Assembly (NCBI GenBank): GCA_963693305.1
Contig: OY855904.1
Coordinates: forward strand, 42,895,804 to 42,959,803
Source: Meandrina meandrites
Taxonomy: Eukaryota > Cnidaria > Anthozoa > Scleractinia > Meandrinidae
Reading direction: 5' to 3'
DNA: 64,000 bases
The translations under genes and the position numbers were made by a program. Below the pieces are notes generated by a model that saw only the letters and a list, made by a program, of their open reading frames with translations, was not told the DNA's origin and did no database searches. Shown here one piece after another: positions 23,701-34,299 of the stretch; within the stretch, counting starts at the first letter, position 1, and the number at the start of each line of letters is the position of its first letter.

Positions 23701-23967
23701 GCTAAAAAGTGCAGCTTGTTTTACACAATAACTGAGAGAATTGTAGAGCGGTCATTGGTCGATGAGGTCGATCAGGGTATTGACCATGGAAATGACGTAA
23801 CCTGTAACGCAACGTGAGGCAAATTCGGAAAACTCGAGGAATTGTCACCAATTCTCCTAACCAAAATCCGGCGAGTCGTGAAATGTCAACTGAAACATTT
23901 GGGGCAAAGTTTTCTACACATTCGACGGTTTTAAGTTGAAAAAAAAATAGGGAACCCAAATGGCACA

Positions 23968-24078
23968 TGTGTGGGATACAATCTTGCAACTCATTTGCAT
24001 AACTCGTTTATACAATTCGTTTGCATAAGTTTTACAACCCGATCGCATTAGTGTATGATACCACAGGTATCCCACACA
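23968..24078. mobile_element. 111-bp hairpin MITE, TGTGTGGGATAC ends
   Basis: TGTGTGGGATAC (23968-23979) is inverted at 24067-24078 as GTATCCCACACA. A related half-copy, sharing the right-hand 45 bases in opposite orientation (TGTGTGGGATACCTGTGGTAT...), lies at about 59445-59490, showing the family is dispersed. Confidence 0.6.
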
Positions 24079-24351
24079 AAAACTGTGATCTTACGAGCTG
24101 TCACACGCGAGTTCTAGCTAATTCGCCGGTAAATTTTTAATGTTATTGTATAGAATCATGAGTTTCTGATACTTTGCAGTGAAACCACTCGCCTAACGGC
24201 TCGTGGTTCCACTTGCGTTTTAAATGTTTTATGACGTCAGCTATGGTCTGTAAGAGTGTAGACCATTCTCTCTCCTCCGCGACAAGGGAGAAAAAGGAGA
24301 AAATGCCTGCGAACGAGGTTAGGAAAAATGTACTCGATTAGATAACAGTCG

Positions 24352-24669
24352 CATTCTCGTTCCCATAGCCCTTTTCGCTTCTCTTTGCCGGCGGGGCCTT
24401 GGCACGAGAAACGAAGGGCTCTGGGGACACAGGATTTCCAGTCCTAGATTCCAGGACTTCCGGTCTTCCTATATGCAGTCGTGATGTTTCTAAAGACTCT
24501 GTGGGACAGTCATGGCGGTTTTTAATTCCGCTCAAATTTCTTTGTTTCAAACAGCCAATCAAAAAAATTCGAATTAATTCAAAAACCCTATGTCCCCAGA
24601 GCCCTTCGTTTCTCGTGCCAAGGCCCCATTCGGCTAAGAAAAGCGAAAAGGGCTATGGGGACGAGAATG
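24352..24669. mobile_element. hAT-like MITE with 8-bp target duplication
   Basis: Inverted ends start CATTCTCGTTCCCATAGCCC (24352) and close with the complement CGAGAATG (24669). The arms pair for about 80 bases, including CTTGGCACGAGAAACGAAGG. The 8-base word AACAGTCG flanks both sides (24344-24351 and 24671-24678). This 8-bp duplication with long TIRs suits the hAT group. A 17-base direct repeat, CGATTAGATAACAGTCG (24335-24351 and 24680-24696), includes this word and may be pre-existing target structure. Confidence 0.7.
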
Positions 24670-24699
24670 AAACAGTCGTCGATTAGATAACAGTCGTGC

Positions 24700-26390
24700 G
24701 CGCGTCAAGATGTGAACGCAGGTGTATTGAATGATCAACAAATGGAGAAATCACTGTTGATCCTGAGAGGAGCAAGTGTTCTAATTTTTCTACAATAGAA
24801 ATTTGTTTATATTCATTTAATAGAAAGAAGGCGATTGCTAGACTCAGATAGAAATAGAGAAAAAATGATAGGTGCGGTACACGTTTACGAGAAAACGGCG
24901 ATTTATTTCCGTGCGAGTCAAGCCTTATAGAATCAAAGCCTCTTTGAGGCTACGACTATTTTGCATGATGAAGTACAGGCATCAGTATAAGCAGAAAAGA
25001 TGAAAATAGTTCGGTTTTCTTCCAAAAAGAAATTTCTTTCTTCTGTCCCTTCTTTATACCTCTTAAAAACACTCAAAATCACTGCCCTGACTCCAGTGAT
25101 GATGTTTTTGCGAATAGCCAGTCATACGGCTACAGGTGAGGCAAGGTCAACTTCAGCTTGGTGACGTGGGCGGTTTTGATCTTCTAAAGCCGCAAGGTTT
25201 GCGCAAGTATAAACCCGTATAATATGTACTGTTAGGACACAGCATTTCAAGTTCTGTTATCCCTTGTTGTTCTCGGCACATTTTCCCCATCGGGGTAAAG
25301 GACAAAGGAAAGATGAAGATCCCCGGTTGTTCGCCAATTAACACAGTCAATAAAAAAGTGCTTGAGTGTTAACACTGAATCAATAATCAACATTTTGGCG
25401 AAGATTCGAGACGATTCACATTATTCACCACCTCGACGTAAATTAAATTCCTTTGACTTTAGTCACGACGCTTTTCGAAACGTACGGTCAAAATGCAAAC
25501 TTTGTAGTAACTGAAGTTGTCAACCCCGTTTACGAAGACTACGAACGAATGGTAAAACAAATAATTCATCTGGATTATCGATCAAATCTAGGGCAAACAT
25601 ATGCCTCTGTACTATCCCCCAAATATCTAAACAGAACACAATAGTGCGGCTTCGGTGCAAAACGATACTTAGCAGGGGAGGCACGGAAAGACGCGTCTAA
25701 TACAAATTTAATGCATAAATCAATAGTTTAACAGGAATGGAATCAAAAGTTTAACAGGAATGGATTTAACAGGAAATTAACAGGAATGGAAAAAGTCCCA
25801 TCTAAACTCCTATTTGGCATAACGCAAAATAGCTGTAAAAAGGCGCCATTTTCTTGCATGGTGTGCGCGTGCTAATCACGCGTAAAATTATGCGCAGTAC
25901 GGGATGCGCAATGCAATACTATGCCATCCTACCCATGGCGCCACCTAAGAATTAAATCTTTATACACTTTGTCTGTAGCGATTGGTAGACTGATTAATAA
26001 TGGTAATAGGACTGAGTGGAGTCCGATTCGGTTTGTAATCATACGAGTGATTTGTTTAATTACGAGTATCGTTACAGACAGAATTGAACATGTTGAACGA
26101 CGAGATGTCCCGTTATCAATTAATCATAAGTATAACAAAATTCGAGGAAAAATTGAGACAAAGCGAAGCCTGTTGAGGATTTATCATCATCAAGACGGAA
26201 AAGCTATTTTTAAAACTGAAGGTTTTAGGAATATTAAGAAGTATATTTTCACACTAAGGAACCAGATAAAGAGGGCACGCATGTGCAGCACGAGAACTTT
26301 GTTATTGGACACTTTTTGAAAGTGATAAATGTTTATCGTAGTGAAATTTTAATTTAGGTAATTGGAATAAAGAAGCCTGAAAAAATTCAG
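24700..26390. other. Intergenic, no firm gene; small hairpin near 26000-26100
   Basis: A 132-codon plus-strand frame (25921-26319) has no recognisable domain. It overlaps a hairpin-like repeat in which GGTTTGTAATCATACGAGTG (about 26028) faces CGAGTATCGTTACAGAC (about 26062), so I treat it as repeat-derived. Around 25730-25790 TTTAACAGGAATGGA-like words are reiterated three times. Confidence 0.45.
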
Positions 26391-26462
26391 GGCGTCAACG
26401 GTATTCGAACCCGTGATCTCCGCGATACCGGTGCGATGCTCCACCAACTGAGCTATGAAGCC
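26391..26462 (-). tRNA. tRNA-like sequence (Thr-GGT-like loop), probably a pseudogene or SINE head
   Basis: On the minus strand a 72-base cloverleaf can be drawn. The acceptor arm GGCTTCA pairs with TGACGCC with one mismatch. The D arm includes GCTCAGTTGGTGGAGC, and the T arm includes GGGTTCGAATACC with one mismatch. The anticodon loop would be CCGGTAT, giving anticodon GGT, but position 33 is C instead of the near-invariant U. The A-box and B-box promoters are good. The stem mismatches and C33 argue for a tRNA-derived repeat rather than a working tRNA. Confidence 0.5.
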
Positions 26463-26775
26463 ACACATTGGGAGGTCAATTGTGAGTTCCTATTTTCGGG
26501 TCGCCCACTACCTTTCGGAACGAGTTACTTCATTGGTTCTAAAAACAATCGATAACCTGTCATAACAATTCCCCTAGCCTTGAATAACAAAAGAGGTAGT
26601 GTTTACAGCGGGCGAATGACAATAGAGGTTCCAGAGAGGAAGTGTCTTATTGTTATTTTCCAGTGAAATTAGTGAAATCACTTCACATACAATACGTCAG
26701 GGCACTTTTTTATTGTACGATAAAAAACTTTTTAAAATGAGTAGCACTAGTTTTTTGTGATAAGTTGAGAAAATG

Positions 26776-27790
26776 TTAATCTGACAGTGCTAAAATCAAC
26801 TTAGAAAACGAACCCAATCGTTTCGGGCTGTGCTCTTCATCAGTGGATAAGAGTTCGTTGGTGATGCGCCACGAGATTAAGTTTAAAATTTGAGGCGTTT
26901 GTCTCTCTAGCACGCGATGAATGAGGCCGCGCGGTTGGCAGATCCCAAGCGGGAAAATGAAACGCATCTCCTGCCGCGGACCTATGCGTCGGCTGTGGTG
27001 TGTCAGTTGTAGCTGAGATGGAGAATCCAGGCGCACTCTTATTAATGCTTCGAAGATGTTCGCCAAAACGTTCTCTCAGGATGCGCCCAGTTTCGCCGAT
27101 GGCGGGGCAGCGACGACAAGAGATGCAATAAATAAGTCCAGAGGACGAACAAGTAAACGATTCAGCTAAACATAAAACAGCAAGGGATCACAAACAACAT
27201 AGCTGCCAACGTAGGATCTACAAAAGAAATAATCAGTCGAAAAAATGAAAGGCTATTTTTTTTTTCACGTAATATCAGCCCTGCTGCATTGTTTGTCAAG
27301 TAAACGATTACCGGATGGTAATGGAGTCATTTGGCCCCCGAAGGTTGGTATCGCTTGAAATGTGGCCACAAGTACGGCAGGGGGATTGTTCACAGGAATA
27401 ACAGCCTGAACGTGTGGCAGCTTGCTTGTCGGCTGTGTGAACCAGCGATGTTCTCAAGTTTTCATCCCTTCAATGCGCGACAATTGGTGGACGAGGAAAG
27501 ATCTGTCTGGTTGCAGGATGGTTTTGTGATTACCTTGACGTTGTCTAGCAGGATTCATCTGATTCTATTGTTCAAAAAATGGCATGTGAGAATCAAAGGA
27601 ATCCTGCTCACCTTTTCTTCCCTCGAGGTGTTCTTCGTGAAGGCGTTCGTTTCAGACAGATGTTTTATCTTCCCAAGGTCTTGTTTGAGAGTTTCAGGTT
27701 TGTCTCCCGGCCGTTCAAAGAAAGAAGCCATTTCTTGGGGCTTGGTTAGCAAGTCGGCATTGTCGGAACAGAGGCTTCGAAGACGTAAAA
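26776..27790 (-). pseudogene. Decayed Penelope-like element: RT C-terminus, Cys linker, GIY-YIG endonuclease fragment
   Basis: Minus-strand translation, read 27760 to 26776, gives in order: a segment with RIPLILTCHFLNNRI; then RDENLRTSLVHTAD (27460-27420), the usual tail of Penelope-like reverse transcriptase; then a Cys linker Cys-Tyr-Ser-Cys...Cys-Arg-Thr-Cys-Gly-His (about 27405-27358); and after an interruption LIYCISCRRCPAI followed by GETGRILRERFGEHL (about 27140-27040). The last block matches the GIY-YIG endonuclease core including the GETGR motif. The second Y-[IV]-G strand is partly lost. Frames are broken, and a 135-base insertion separates linker and endonuclease. It is a dead fragment; no intact RT palm (YxDD) is present. 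Confidence 0.75.
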
Positions 27791-27801
27791 ATGACTGTTA
27801 G

Positions 27802-28870
27802 ACAGGAGAACGAAAGACTAGAAGTTATTATATATAATCACTGGAAATCACAGAAATGACTTTGATTTACAGAAAACAGCAAGAAAAAAAGAATTTTTCT
27901 AAATCAAATTGACGAAAACGGTCAAAAACTGGAGATTTCTTTCGAAATTGAACGTCCGCCATTTTGAACATTTTTTCTTTCGGTGACTTCCAAAAAAGAA
28001 TGTCAGCCACCATGTTTTGACGTCACTGCGCACATGCAAATTTTCCAGTTCAAAAATGTTTTGTGCCGTTTTGTGTAGTTCACGGTTGCCTAACCAAACG
28101 TGCAGTGTGGCTGGGTTGAAGTCTTATTAATTTGATCGGTGAGAAAAAGCTCAGGGTCCGAAGAAAATGCTGTTGAAAATGGAGATCAACGAAACGAGGA
28201 AATATGTCTTTGGAAAGAGTGACACGGAAGGCGAACAAGAGTGACAACTGGTTTTGGTTTTACTTCTGGTTCGATGAGAAAATGGAGCTAACTTGTTACT
28301 AACGTGCACTAGTAATGTGCTGGTAATTTTGATAATAACTTGACGCACACGGAAATCTTGTAAAGAGCTAAACTACCTGGCAACACTTCATACGCGATGA
28401 CTGCACAAGCCGAAAGGTGTCGATTTAACTTTTGGAAGGCCCACTGTTGTTGTGCCTCTGAGGTTGTAAGTGGAGCGCAAAACCGCTATGAAATCTTAAA
28501 AGCATTAGACATAAGGCGTGGATTTATGCCTAAAAACAAAACGGAGTGCTCGTTCGCTTTCCATCTATAACTTGTCAGCTGACATCTTACTACAGGAATA
28601 CCATGTTTCCGAGCAGTGTTTAAAGTGCGGCAGTATGAAGACTTGTAAAGGTCTCTTCTAGTCTAGAAAGGCAATAGTCTTTTAATCATACCGTCTGAAT
28701 CCGTAGACATTTTTAAGAAGGGCAGTAAAGCAGTTAATTTCTCAAAATTCATGCATAATACTTGCAGCGCCTTTTTTGGTCTGTAACAATCAACGCGGTA
28801 CTGTCTAATTGTGGACAATTTTTAAAGTAAACTTCTAAAATCTCCGCGTCAAAATGACATGATGCTTTAC
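27802..28870. other. Intergenic 3' of AT1
   Basis: No gene seen. It precedes the stop codon of the minus-strand acyltransferase, so part of it should be the AT1 3' UTR, but no unambiguous polyadenylation signal could be assigned. Confidence 0.5.
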
Positions 28871-30406
28871 CTAATCCTTAATACCCTTGATTGCCTTTAG
28901 AATAGTTTCTTTGAATAAATCAGCGTATTTCTGGGCTATGGCATTGTTTACAATGTTGCTGTAGTAAACGACAGTCAAAAACAACTTGCCATTGAATGTG
29001 GCAAAGTTAATGTGAAAGATAGGTCCACGTGGGTGCCTCGCTGAACAGCCAAACCTGGCTTGGAGGATGACGTCGTCATTATCAGGAGATCTATCTAGAA
29101 ACTTAGCATGGCCTAGGTTAGTGAAGTATATCATCTTGTCATCGCGTTGACCGGACCGTTCGTTTTTAGCCTTGGTCATTCCACTGATCATTTCCATTCG
29201 AATCATCGTTGTGAGCATTGGCCACATATTCATATGTTTATTTTTGTTCAACCTCGCATGGAGGTCACTTGATACTTGTCCAGCCATGCTCCAGAATTTC
29301 TTTGCAACGGGTGATGGCACAAACAGGTTTTTACATTGCAGGAATATAAAGTACACTCCGACATAGTTATCTGGTACTTTGGACTTTAGGAATGGCCTGA
29401 TATTGACTGTAACACTGGATGCTACTTCCCACTCCTTCTCTTCAAGCATGGCAGCCATAGCAACACCAGCCGCCGTCTGAAAAGCGGCCTGAACAGTGGT
29501 TTGGTGCTCCTTACACATCGCCAGCAAACGTGATGTCTCGACCTTTGAAAACTCCTTAGGAATCACCTTTGTTCTTGGTTGAATGTTAGGAATTCTTTGG
29601 ATTTCTACACCATATTTTTGGGTAAAAGCATTACCTCCATACATTCTGCTCATCATGAATTCAGGAAATCTAGGTATAACTAACAGTATTTCAAGCACTA
29701 TTTGCATAACGTGGTGGTACCATTTAGGTTGGATCACCTCACTCATGTAAAGATCCATTGGTGGCAGCATAGCCATTGATCTCACTTTAGGTTCCTCGTT
29801 GTTGATTAAGTTGTCCAAATATTTTATGAACTCTGCAAACATTCTGAGATAGGACTTTCCATCTACCACAATGTGATGGAAGCCAAATACGCAAATGCAC
29901 TCGTGAGGGTATGGTGTTATTCCCTGGGTGTCTTCTTCTGTATCTGGCTCATATCGACCATTGGGAAGAAATGTCACTCTCCAAAGGGGACCATTTTCTA
30001 CATCAAATTTCTCCAATAAACTATCCTCCATAACAGTCTTCCAGTCTGTGGAATCAAGTTCGCGTAGGTCCACGTGAACATTGGCCATTTTTTGCAGACG
30101 GTAATCTCCATCTTGGTCCTTTTTGGTGCACATGCGCAGCATGGGGTGTTTCTTCATGAGCAGCTCCATTGCCTTTCTTACCACTGGACCTGTGATTGGC
30201 TTCTTGGACCTCAGAACCAGAGTGTTAGCAAGAATAAATAATCCATCTGTGTCATGACCAAGTCTCATCCACTTCTCCATAACACCAAGGGGACGTCCGT
30301 TGTCATGGGAATACTGGTTTTGGAAAGGTATTCTCCTGCTACCCAATTTTCTCCACAGCATGGTCAAAAGTATTACTACAACTCCACAGCATATAGCATA
30401 GGCCAT
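28871..30406 (-). CDS. AT1: membrane-anchored HHxxxDG acyltransferase (condensation/alcohol-acyltransferase-like)
   Basis: A 511-residue intact frame in one exon. Residues about 1-18 are a hydrophobic segment followed by basic residues (Arg-Lys...Arg-Arg), a probable N-terminal membrane anchor. The rest fits the chloramphenicol-acetyltransferase-like fold. KHPMLR is at about 86-91, the catalytic HHIVVDG at about 177-183 (second His as general base), and near the C-terminus comes an IFHINFATFNGKLFLTVVYY strand block of the kind that closes the active-site tunnel in condensation-type and PapA/alcohol acetyltransferases. Such enzymes move an acyl group from CoA or a carrier to an alcohol or amine; donor and acceptor are unknown here. 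The ATG is conserved in all three paralogues and follows a splice acceptor (AG at 30424-30425, minus strand). It is closest to AT3, with roughly forty differences by eye. A new TIR element starts 302 bases upstream. Confidence 0.85.
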   Translation of the reverse strand: MAYAICCGVVVILLTMLWRKLGSRRIPFQNQYSHDNGRPLGVMEKWMRLGHDTDGLFILANTLVLRSKKPITGPVVRKAMELLMKKHPMLRMCTKKDQDGDYRLQKMANVHVDLRELDSTDWKTVMEDSLLEKFDVENGPLWRVTFLPNGRYEPDTEEDTQGITPYPHECICVFGFHHIVVDGKSYLRMFAEFIKYLDNLINNEEPKVRSMAMLPPMDLYMSEVIQPKWYHHVMQIVLEILLVIPRFPEFMMSRMYGGNAFTQKYGVEIQRIPNIQPRTKVIPKEFSKVETSRLLAMCKEHQTTVQAAFQTAAGVAMAAMLEEKEWEVASSVTVNIRPFLKSKVPDNYVGVYFIFLQCKNLFVPSPVAKKFWSMAGQVSSDLHARLNKNKHMNMWPMLTTMIRMEMISGMTKAKNERSGQRDDKMIYFTNLGHAKFLDRSPDNDDVILQARFGCSARHPRGPIFHINFATFNGKLFLTVVYYSNIVNNAIAQKYADLFKETILKAIKGIKD

Positions 30407-30700
30407 TGTGTTGCCACGCGTATCTGAAATGACATAGCAACGATATCAAGAATATGTCGTTCAAGATCATTTCATCAACACGTGACGTGTATGCAAAAAT
30501 TTATCAATAAAATGGTATACATTGCCAAAGCAATAGTACAGCTCTTATTTTCACCCTAATGATAATTTTGCTTTGGAGGAGAGTAGAGCCCCCATGCAGC
30601 GGTCTCTTCTCACTCCTCTAGCCCCAACAGACGTGCGTGAAAGCAGCGCTAGATTCAAACACAAGAGTAGTGCAAAACTCAATGGCGAGAGAGGATATAT
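30407..30700 (-). promoter_or_regulatory. Upstream region and 5' UTR intron of AT1
   Basis: On the minus strand it ends GATATCGTTGCTATGTCATTTCAG, then a 17-base exon piece and the ATG. The same acceptor context precedes AT2 and AT3. Further up, GGCAATGTATACCA is shared by all three and is a possible splice donor (GTATAC) or promoter element. Homology fades at about 30600, and at 30709 a transposon begins, so the native promoter may be interrupted. Confidence 0.5.
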
Positions 30701-30701
30701 A

Positions 30702-32000
30702 GTATAACCAGAAGTCCATAACTAGAAGTCTACATCTCTGGTAATAGGCTTTGAGATATGTCTTTCGCGTGTACCTCGCGCTCCTCGCGTGTAGGCTATT
30801 TTTAGAACAGCTTTGCCGCGAACAAGTAGCCAATCACATTGAAGTATTTTTTAATTCGCGCCTTTGATTGGTTGAACAAATTTTTGAAGAAAAGCAGAAC
30901 TGCAGAGGGCGAGTGAACTCGAGCGAACGGCATTACGAAATTTCTGTTTGTTGGTCATCGTAATTTCCGTTTTGTGAGGATTAAATCGTCCAGACAAGAA
31001 TCATCAGGCCATCTTTCATCAATGACGATAGCATCGAAGTTGTAAAAATTCGGAGCATCCAAATAGGCGAGAGGACCTCAGTGTTTTGGAGTCAGAATAC
31101 GAAATGGCAGCGGGCAAGATAGACTATTAAAATTCCGAGTCAAATTCAAAATGCGAAGACACTAAAGATTAATGGTACTCAGAAGACAGGCATTAAGAGA
31201 GCAAGTGCATTTTGGCACAGGTTCGTTGCTATTTTTAAAAACAAAACCGTGGTCCCTGAAGCGCTCAACATCGAGCGCGGAATGAACAGAATGAAGTTTG
31301 ATTCGTTTGAGAACAACATTCAGAGAAAACGACAAGTTTGGCGAGTTTCGCATGTTTTTGGAATTATAAGGACGGCATGAAAACAAAAGACTGACTAAGG
31401 TAATGTACTTGTTTTAATATGAATAGAAATACGAGTTTAATTCATCGAACAATGATGATTTCATTCACATCCGTCAAAAGTTTAATTCAAGTTGTGCTTC
31501 TCGGGCACTTCGCAGTGTGCAGCTATTGTGTTGTGTATGTTGTTCAGTATTTTAACACGAGGATATGCTGTACAAAATAAAGACACACTTAACTACTAAA
31601 AGTTTGGGGAACTTCTGTTCATAAATTCTCTCGTAAATTATAAAAAGGCGACGTGTTTGTTTTGTGAGTTTGTCTACGGAAACCCGGCGACGGGTTGCTT
31701 TTTCACTCGCCTTCAAATGCCAGTGAACAGACGTTTGAAATCACTATCTACGATACTACTTCTGTCGAAATGTGAGAATTAAAGAGAATGGCCTGTCAAG
31801 TGTTTTGATGTGATTTGATTTATTTCACCTGCCACTTTCCAAAATATTCGGCCGCAACTTAGAACTTCAATCGTGTCGAAATAGTGGGTTACGTCATTTT
31901 CTCGCGAGACATCAGTTTCTAAAAATAGCCTACACGCGAAAGACATAGCACGCGCCCCAATACCAGATGTAGACTTCTAGTTATGGACTTCTGGTATAAC
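30702..32000. mobile_element. TIR transposon family copy A, 1.29 kb, 7-bp target duplication
   Basis: Element 30709-31993 starts CAGAAGTCCATAACTAGAAG and ends with its inverted copy. The arms continue inward with matching TGTCTTTCGCGTGTA and TGTAGGCTATTTTTAGA words. The 7-base GTATAAC is repeated on both sides (30702-30708 and 31994-32000). A second copy with the same ends is at 46082-46560. The interior contains short frames only, such as a 74-codon minus frame at 31162-31386 without known relatives, so this copy is probably non-autonomous. Confidence 0.75.
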
Positions 32001-32848
32001 CGAAAAACTATCTTTTGATGCACGTACAGTGAAAATTACATCATGATGTCAAAACGGCGGCCATCTTGGATTTTAAAATTTTTCCAAAACGACAGAAAGC
32101 CGCCCAAAATTACTGAAAGCTACTCAAATTCAATAAAGCGCTCCAAACGAAACCTGAAAAGGTGAAAATAATTTCATTTAAGGACGTTCGCGCTAATTGT
32201 TTATGCGCATCCTTACTGTGCACGTAATTCCTGTCGCAACGCTACGCCACGCCATGCATCGAGCGCGCGCGCTGAGGAAATTATATTTCCCCGGAGGGAA
32301 GGTACTTACCTGACGGGGAGATGTAGTTCTTCGAACTTCCTCGGAGACTGATACGAGCAATACTGGTGCAGAGCGCGGTCGCGCGCGGTCTGGGTACCAC
32401 AATTTAAAAAGTTCAAGGCGTTCCTTGCTTCCTCTGAGAGAGTAGTGCGAAGGTCACGAATGACAGTAACAGGGAGGGGCGGAGTATGATCCGACACTGG
32501 TTGGGGAACAGTATTGCTCGTATCAGTCTCCGAGGAAGTTCGAAGAACTACATCTCCCCGTCAGGTAAGTACCTTCCCTCCGGGGAAATATAATTTCTTC
32601 TTCACTCCCTCTCCGACTGATACTCACAATACTGGTGCAGACTATAAGGGTTACTGGCATGAGTTTCCAGAAACCTGAACATGAACAAGCTTTAATAACT
32701 CTATAATAGCACCGAAGGCTAACAAGACACATGATATGGAAAAACCTAAAGGGCCCACACAGAACAGGCAGGCAAGCTACTGGACATGAAGCTATGTCCC
32801 TATAAAAGATAAACACAACAACGAATTGTATACAAGTTCCTGAGACAG

Positions 32849-33515
32849 TTAATCATGTAGAACATTTAACACTGCCCTTGCAAATTCCCCCTTGTCGGGT
32901 GATCTCAGGTAAAAGCGCTTAAATGTCTCTGACGACGACCAGTCGGCCGCCGCCAGAATAGTCTCCAGGGGGACTCCAGCATGCGCTGCGGCCGAAGTAG
33001 AAGCACTTCGAGTAGAATGACTTGTGAAGTGGCAAGCAATCCCTGCTAGCTGCATAGCTTTCCTCAGCCACCTTGACAGAGATTGACTTGAGATTGGTTT
33101 AAAAGGTCTAACATAGGAGATCAGGAGGCGAGAAGAAGTCCTCTTTGTCTCAGTCCTGGATCGATACTCCTGTAATGTCCGTACAACACAGATCTTGGGG
33201 TTGTTTGGGAAGGCCGGCAGATATATTTGCCTAGGAGAGTGACCAGGCCTGGAAACCTTCGTGTGTTCGGCCAAGGTGAACTCCCAGGAGTCATTCTTAA
33301 TAGAGACAAAGTCAAGATCCAGTTTAACCAACTCGTGTGCACGAGCTGAAGAAGTCAAGGCCAGTAATGCTGCTAACTTGAGGGATAACCGTTGCAGTGT
33401 AAGACCACTTGGAGGATCCAAGGTTGCGAGGAACTCAAGCAAACATTTTATATCCCAGGTCGAGCTTAGCCGAGGAGTTGGTGGCTTCAGGCGAAAAACA
33501 CCCTTCCAATCGGGG
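32849..33515 (-). pseudogene. DIRS tyrosine recombinase, C-terminal catalytic part
   Basis: From KGVFRLKPPTPRL onward the minus frame is the catalytic domain of a DIRS tyrosine recombinase. The first catalytic Arg is in the SARAHELV context, the HxxR pair is in SHSTRSAS, and Trp and the nucleophile Tyr are in DWSS...FKRFYLRSP, close to the C-terminus (stop at 32849). All the usual catalytic residues are therefore present. The domain is cut off from its N-terminal SAM-like half, which lies 3 kb away on the other strand (about 36216-36540). It is thus broken by rearrangement rather than by stop codons. Confidence 0.8.
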
Positions 33516-34299
33516 TGAACGCTTCTATGCAACAGAGGAAGATGTTGAGCTCTCTTCAGAGCTTCTGGACCTCACCACAAAAGCTTTTACTAAGCCTCTG
33601 ACCAAGGATAAATGGAAGGAGCTGTCAGCCAGTTACCCCCCAATTAAGGGGTCTGATGGATTCATGCGGGCACCCACCATGGAGGCAGGCATGAAGGAAG
33701 AAATCAGAAAATCACACGGTTTTCGGAAAACCAAGGATGTGTTTGCCTTTGACGATGGTCTTGCTGAGCAGCAAGGGCCCTTTATCACAGTGGCCAGGCC
33801 AATACTCTCAGCATTGATGCTACTGGACTCACCCCCTGATGAGGACGGAGAGGGTGGACCAGATCCTGATGTCATTCGGGAGATGTTAGAAGATGCTCTC
33901 GTTATGCTAGGCAACGCGAATGCCCGCCTGAATATCTGGCGACAGCGACGCTTTTCAGATTTCCTGACTGATCTGGGGAAACGGACATTGCGTGAGGGCA
34001 TACCAACAGATAAACATCTGTTCCCACATCGGTTTCATGAGAAAATAAAGAGCGAGCATGATCATAAGGCGTCAAACTCCAAACTGATTTGTAAGCCAAA
34101 GGAAGGCAACAAGCCATTTGGTCGTTCCCAGTCCTTTCGTGACTCCACCTCACTTAGACGGGGACAGCAGGCTGGAGGAGACGGGAAAAGAAAATGGGCC
34201 TACAAGCCTGGGGGGTCACGTGCTAAGTACAGCAAAACAAATGGAGGAGCCAGACGAGCTTCAGATTCCAACCAGTCAGCTAGCAACACCAGCAGCTGA
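33514..34299 (+). CDS. DIRS gag-like ORF (5' end lost to inversion)
   Basis: About 260 codons of open frame from ERFYATEEDVELSSELL to a stop at 34297-34299. The first ~35 codons of the open frame (33409-33513) are antisense to the recombinase and are not gag. The middle is acidic (PPDEDGEGGPDPD); the C-terminus is basic and Gly/Ser/Lys-rich (GKRKWAYKPGGSRAKY), fitting a nucleic-acid-binding Gag tail. It occupies the usual position before RT and overlaps the RT frame by up to about 180 bases. No zinc knuckle is visible. The true N-terminus should lie on the minus strand right of 36541. Confidence 0.6.
   Translation, partial: GERFYATEEDVELSSELLDLTTKAFTKPLTKDKWKELSASYPPIKGSDGFMRAPTMEAGMKEEIRKSHGFRKTKDVFAFDDGLAEQQGPFITVARPILSALMLLDSPPDEDGEGGPDPDVIREMLEDALVMLGNANARLNIWRQRRFSDFLTDLGKRTLREGIPTDKHLFPHRFHEKIKSEHDHKASNSKLICKPKEGNKPFGRSQSFRDSTSLRRGQQAGGDGKRKWAYKPGGSRAKYSKTNGGARRASDSNQSASNTSS

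Noticed and set aside
25921..26319. 132-codon plus-strand frame
   Set aside because: It overlaps a hairpin-type repeat and matches no known family.
26815..26850. Hammerhead ribozyme in the Penelope-like remnant
   Set aside because: Only the CTGATGA and GAAAC core words are present; stems I-III could not be drawn convincingly.
27331..27801. 156-codon plus-strand frame
   Set aside because: It is antisense to the Penelope-like reverse transcriptase remnant, which carries recognisable motifs.
33409..33513. First ~35 codons of the gag-like open frame
   Set aside because: This part is antisense to the recombinase catalytic domain and joined to gag only by the inversion.
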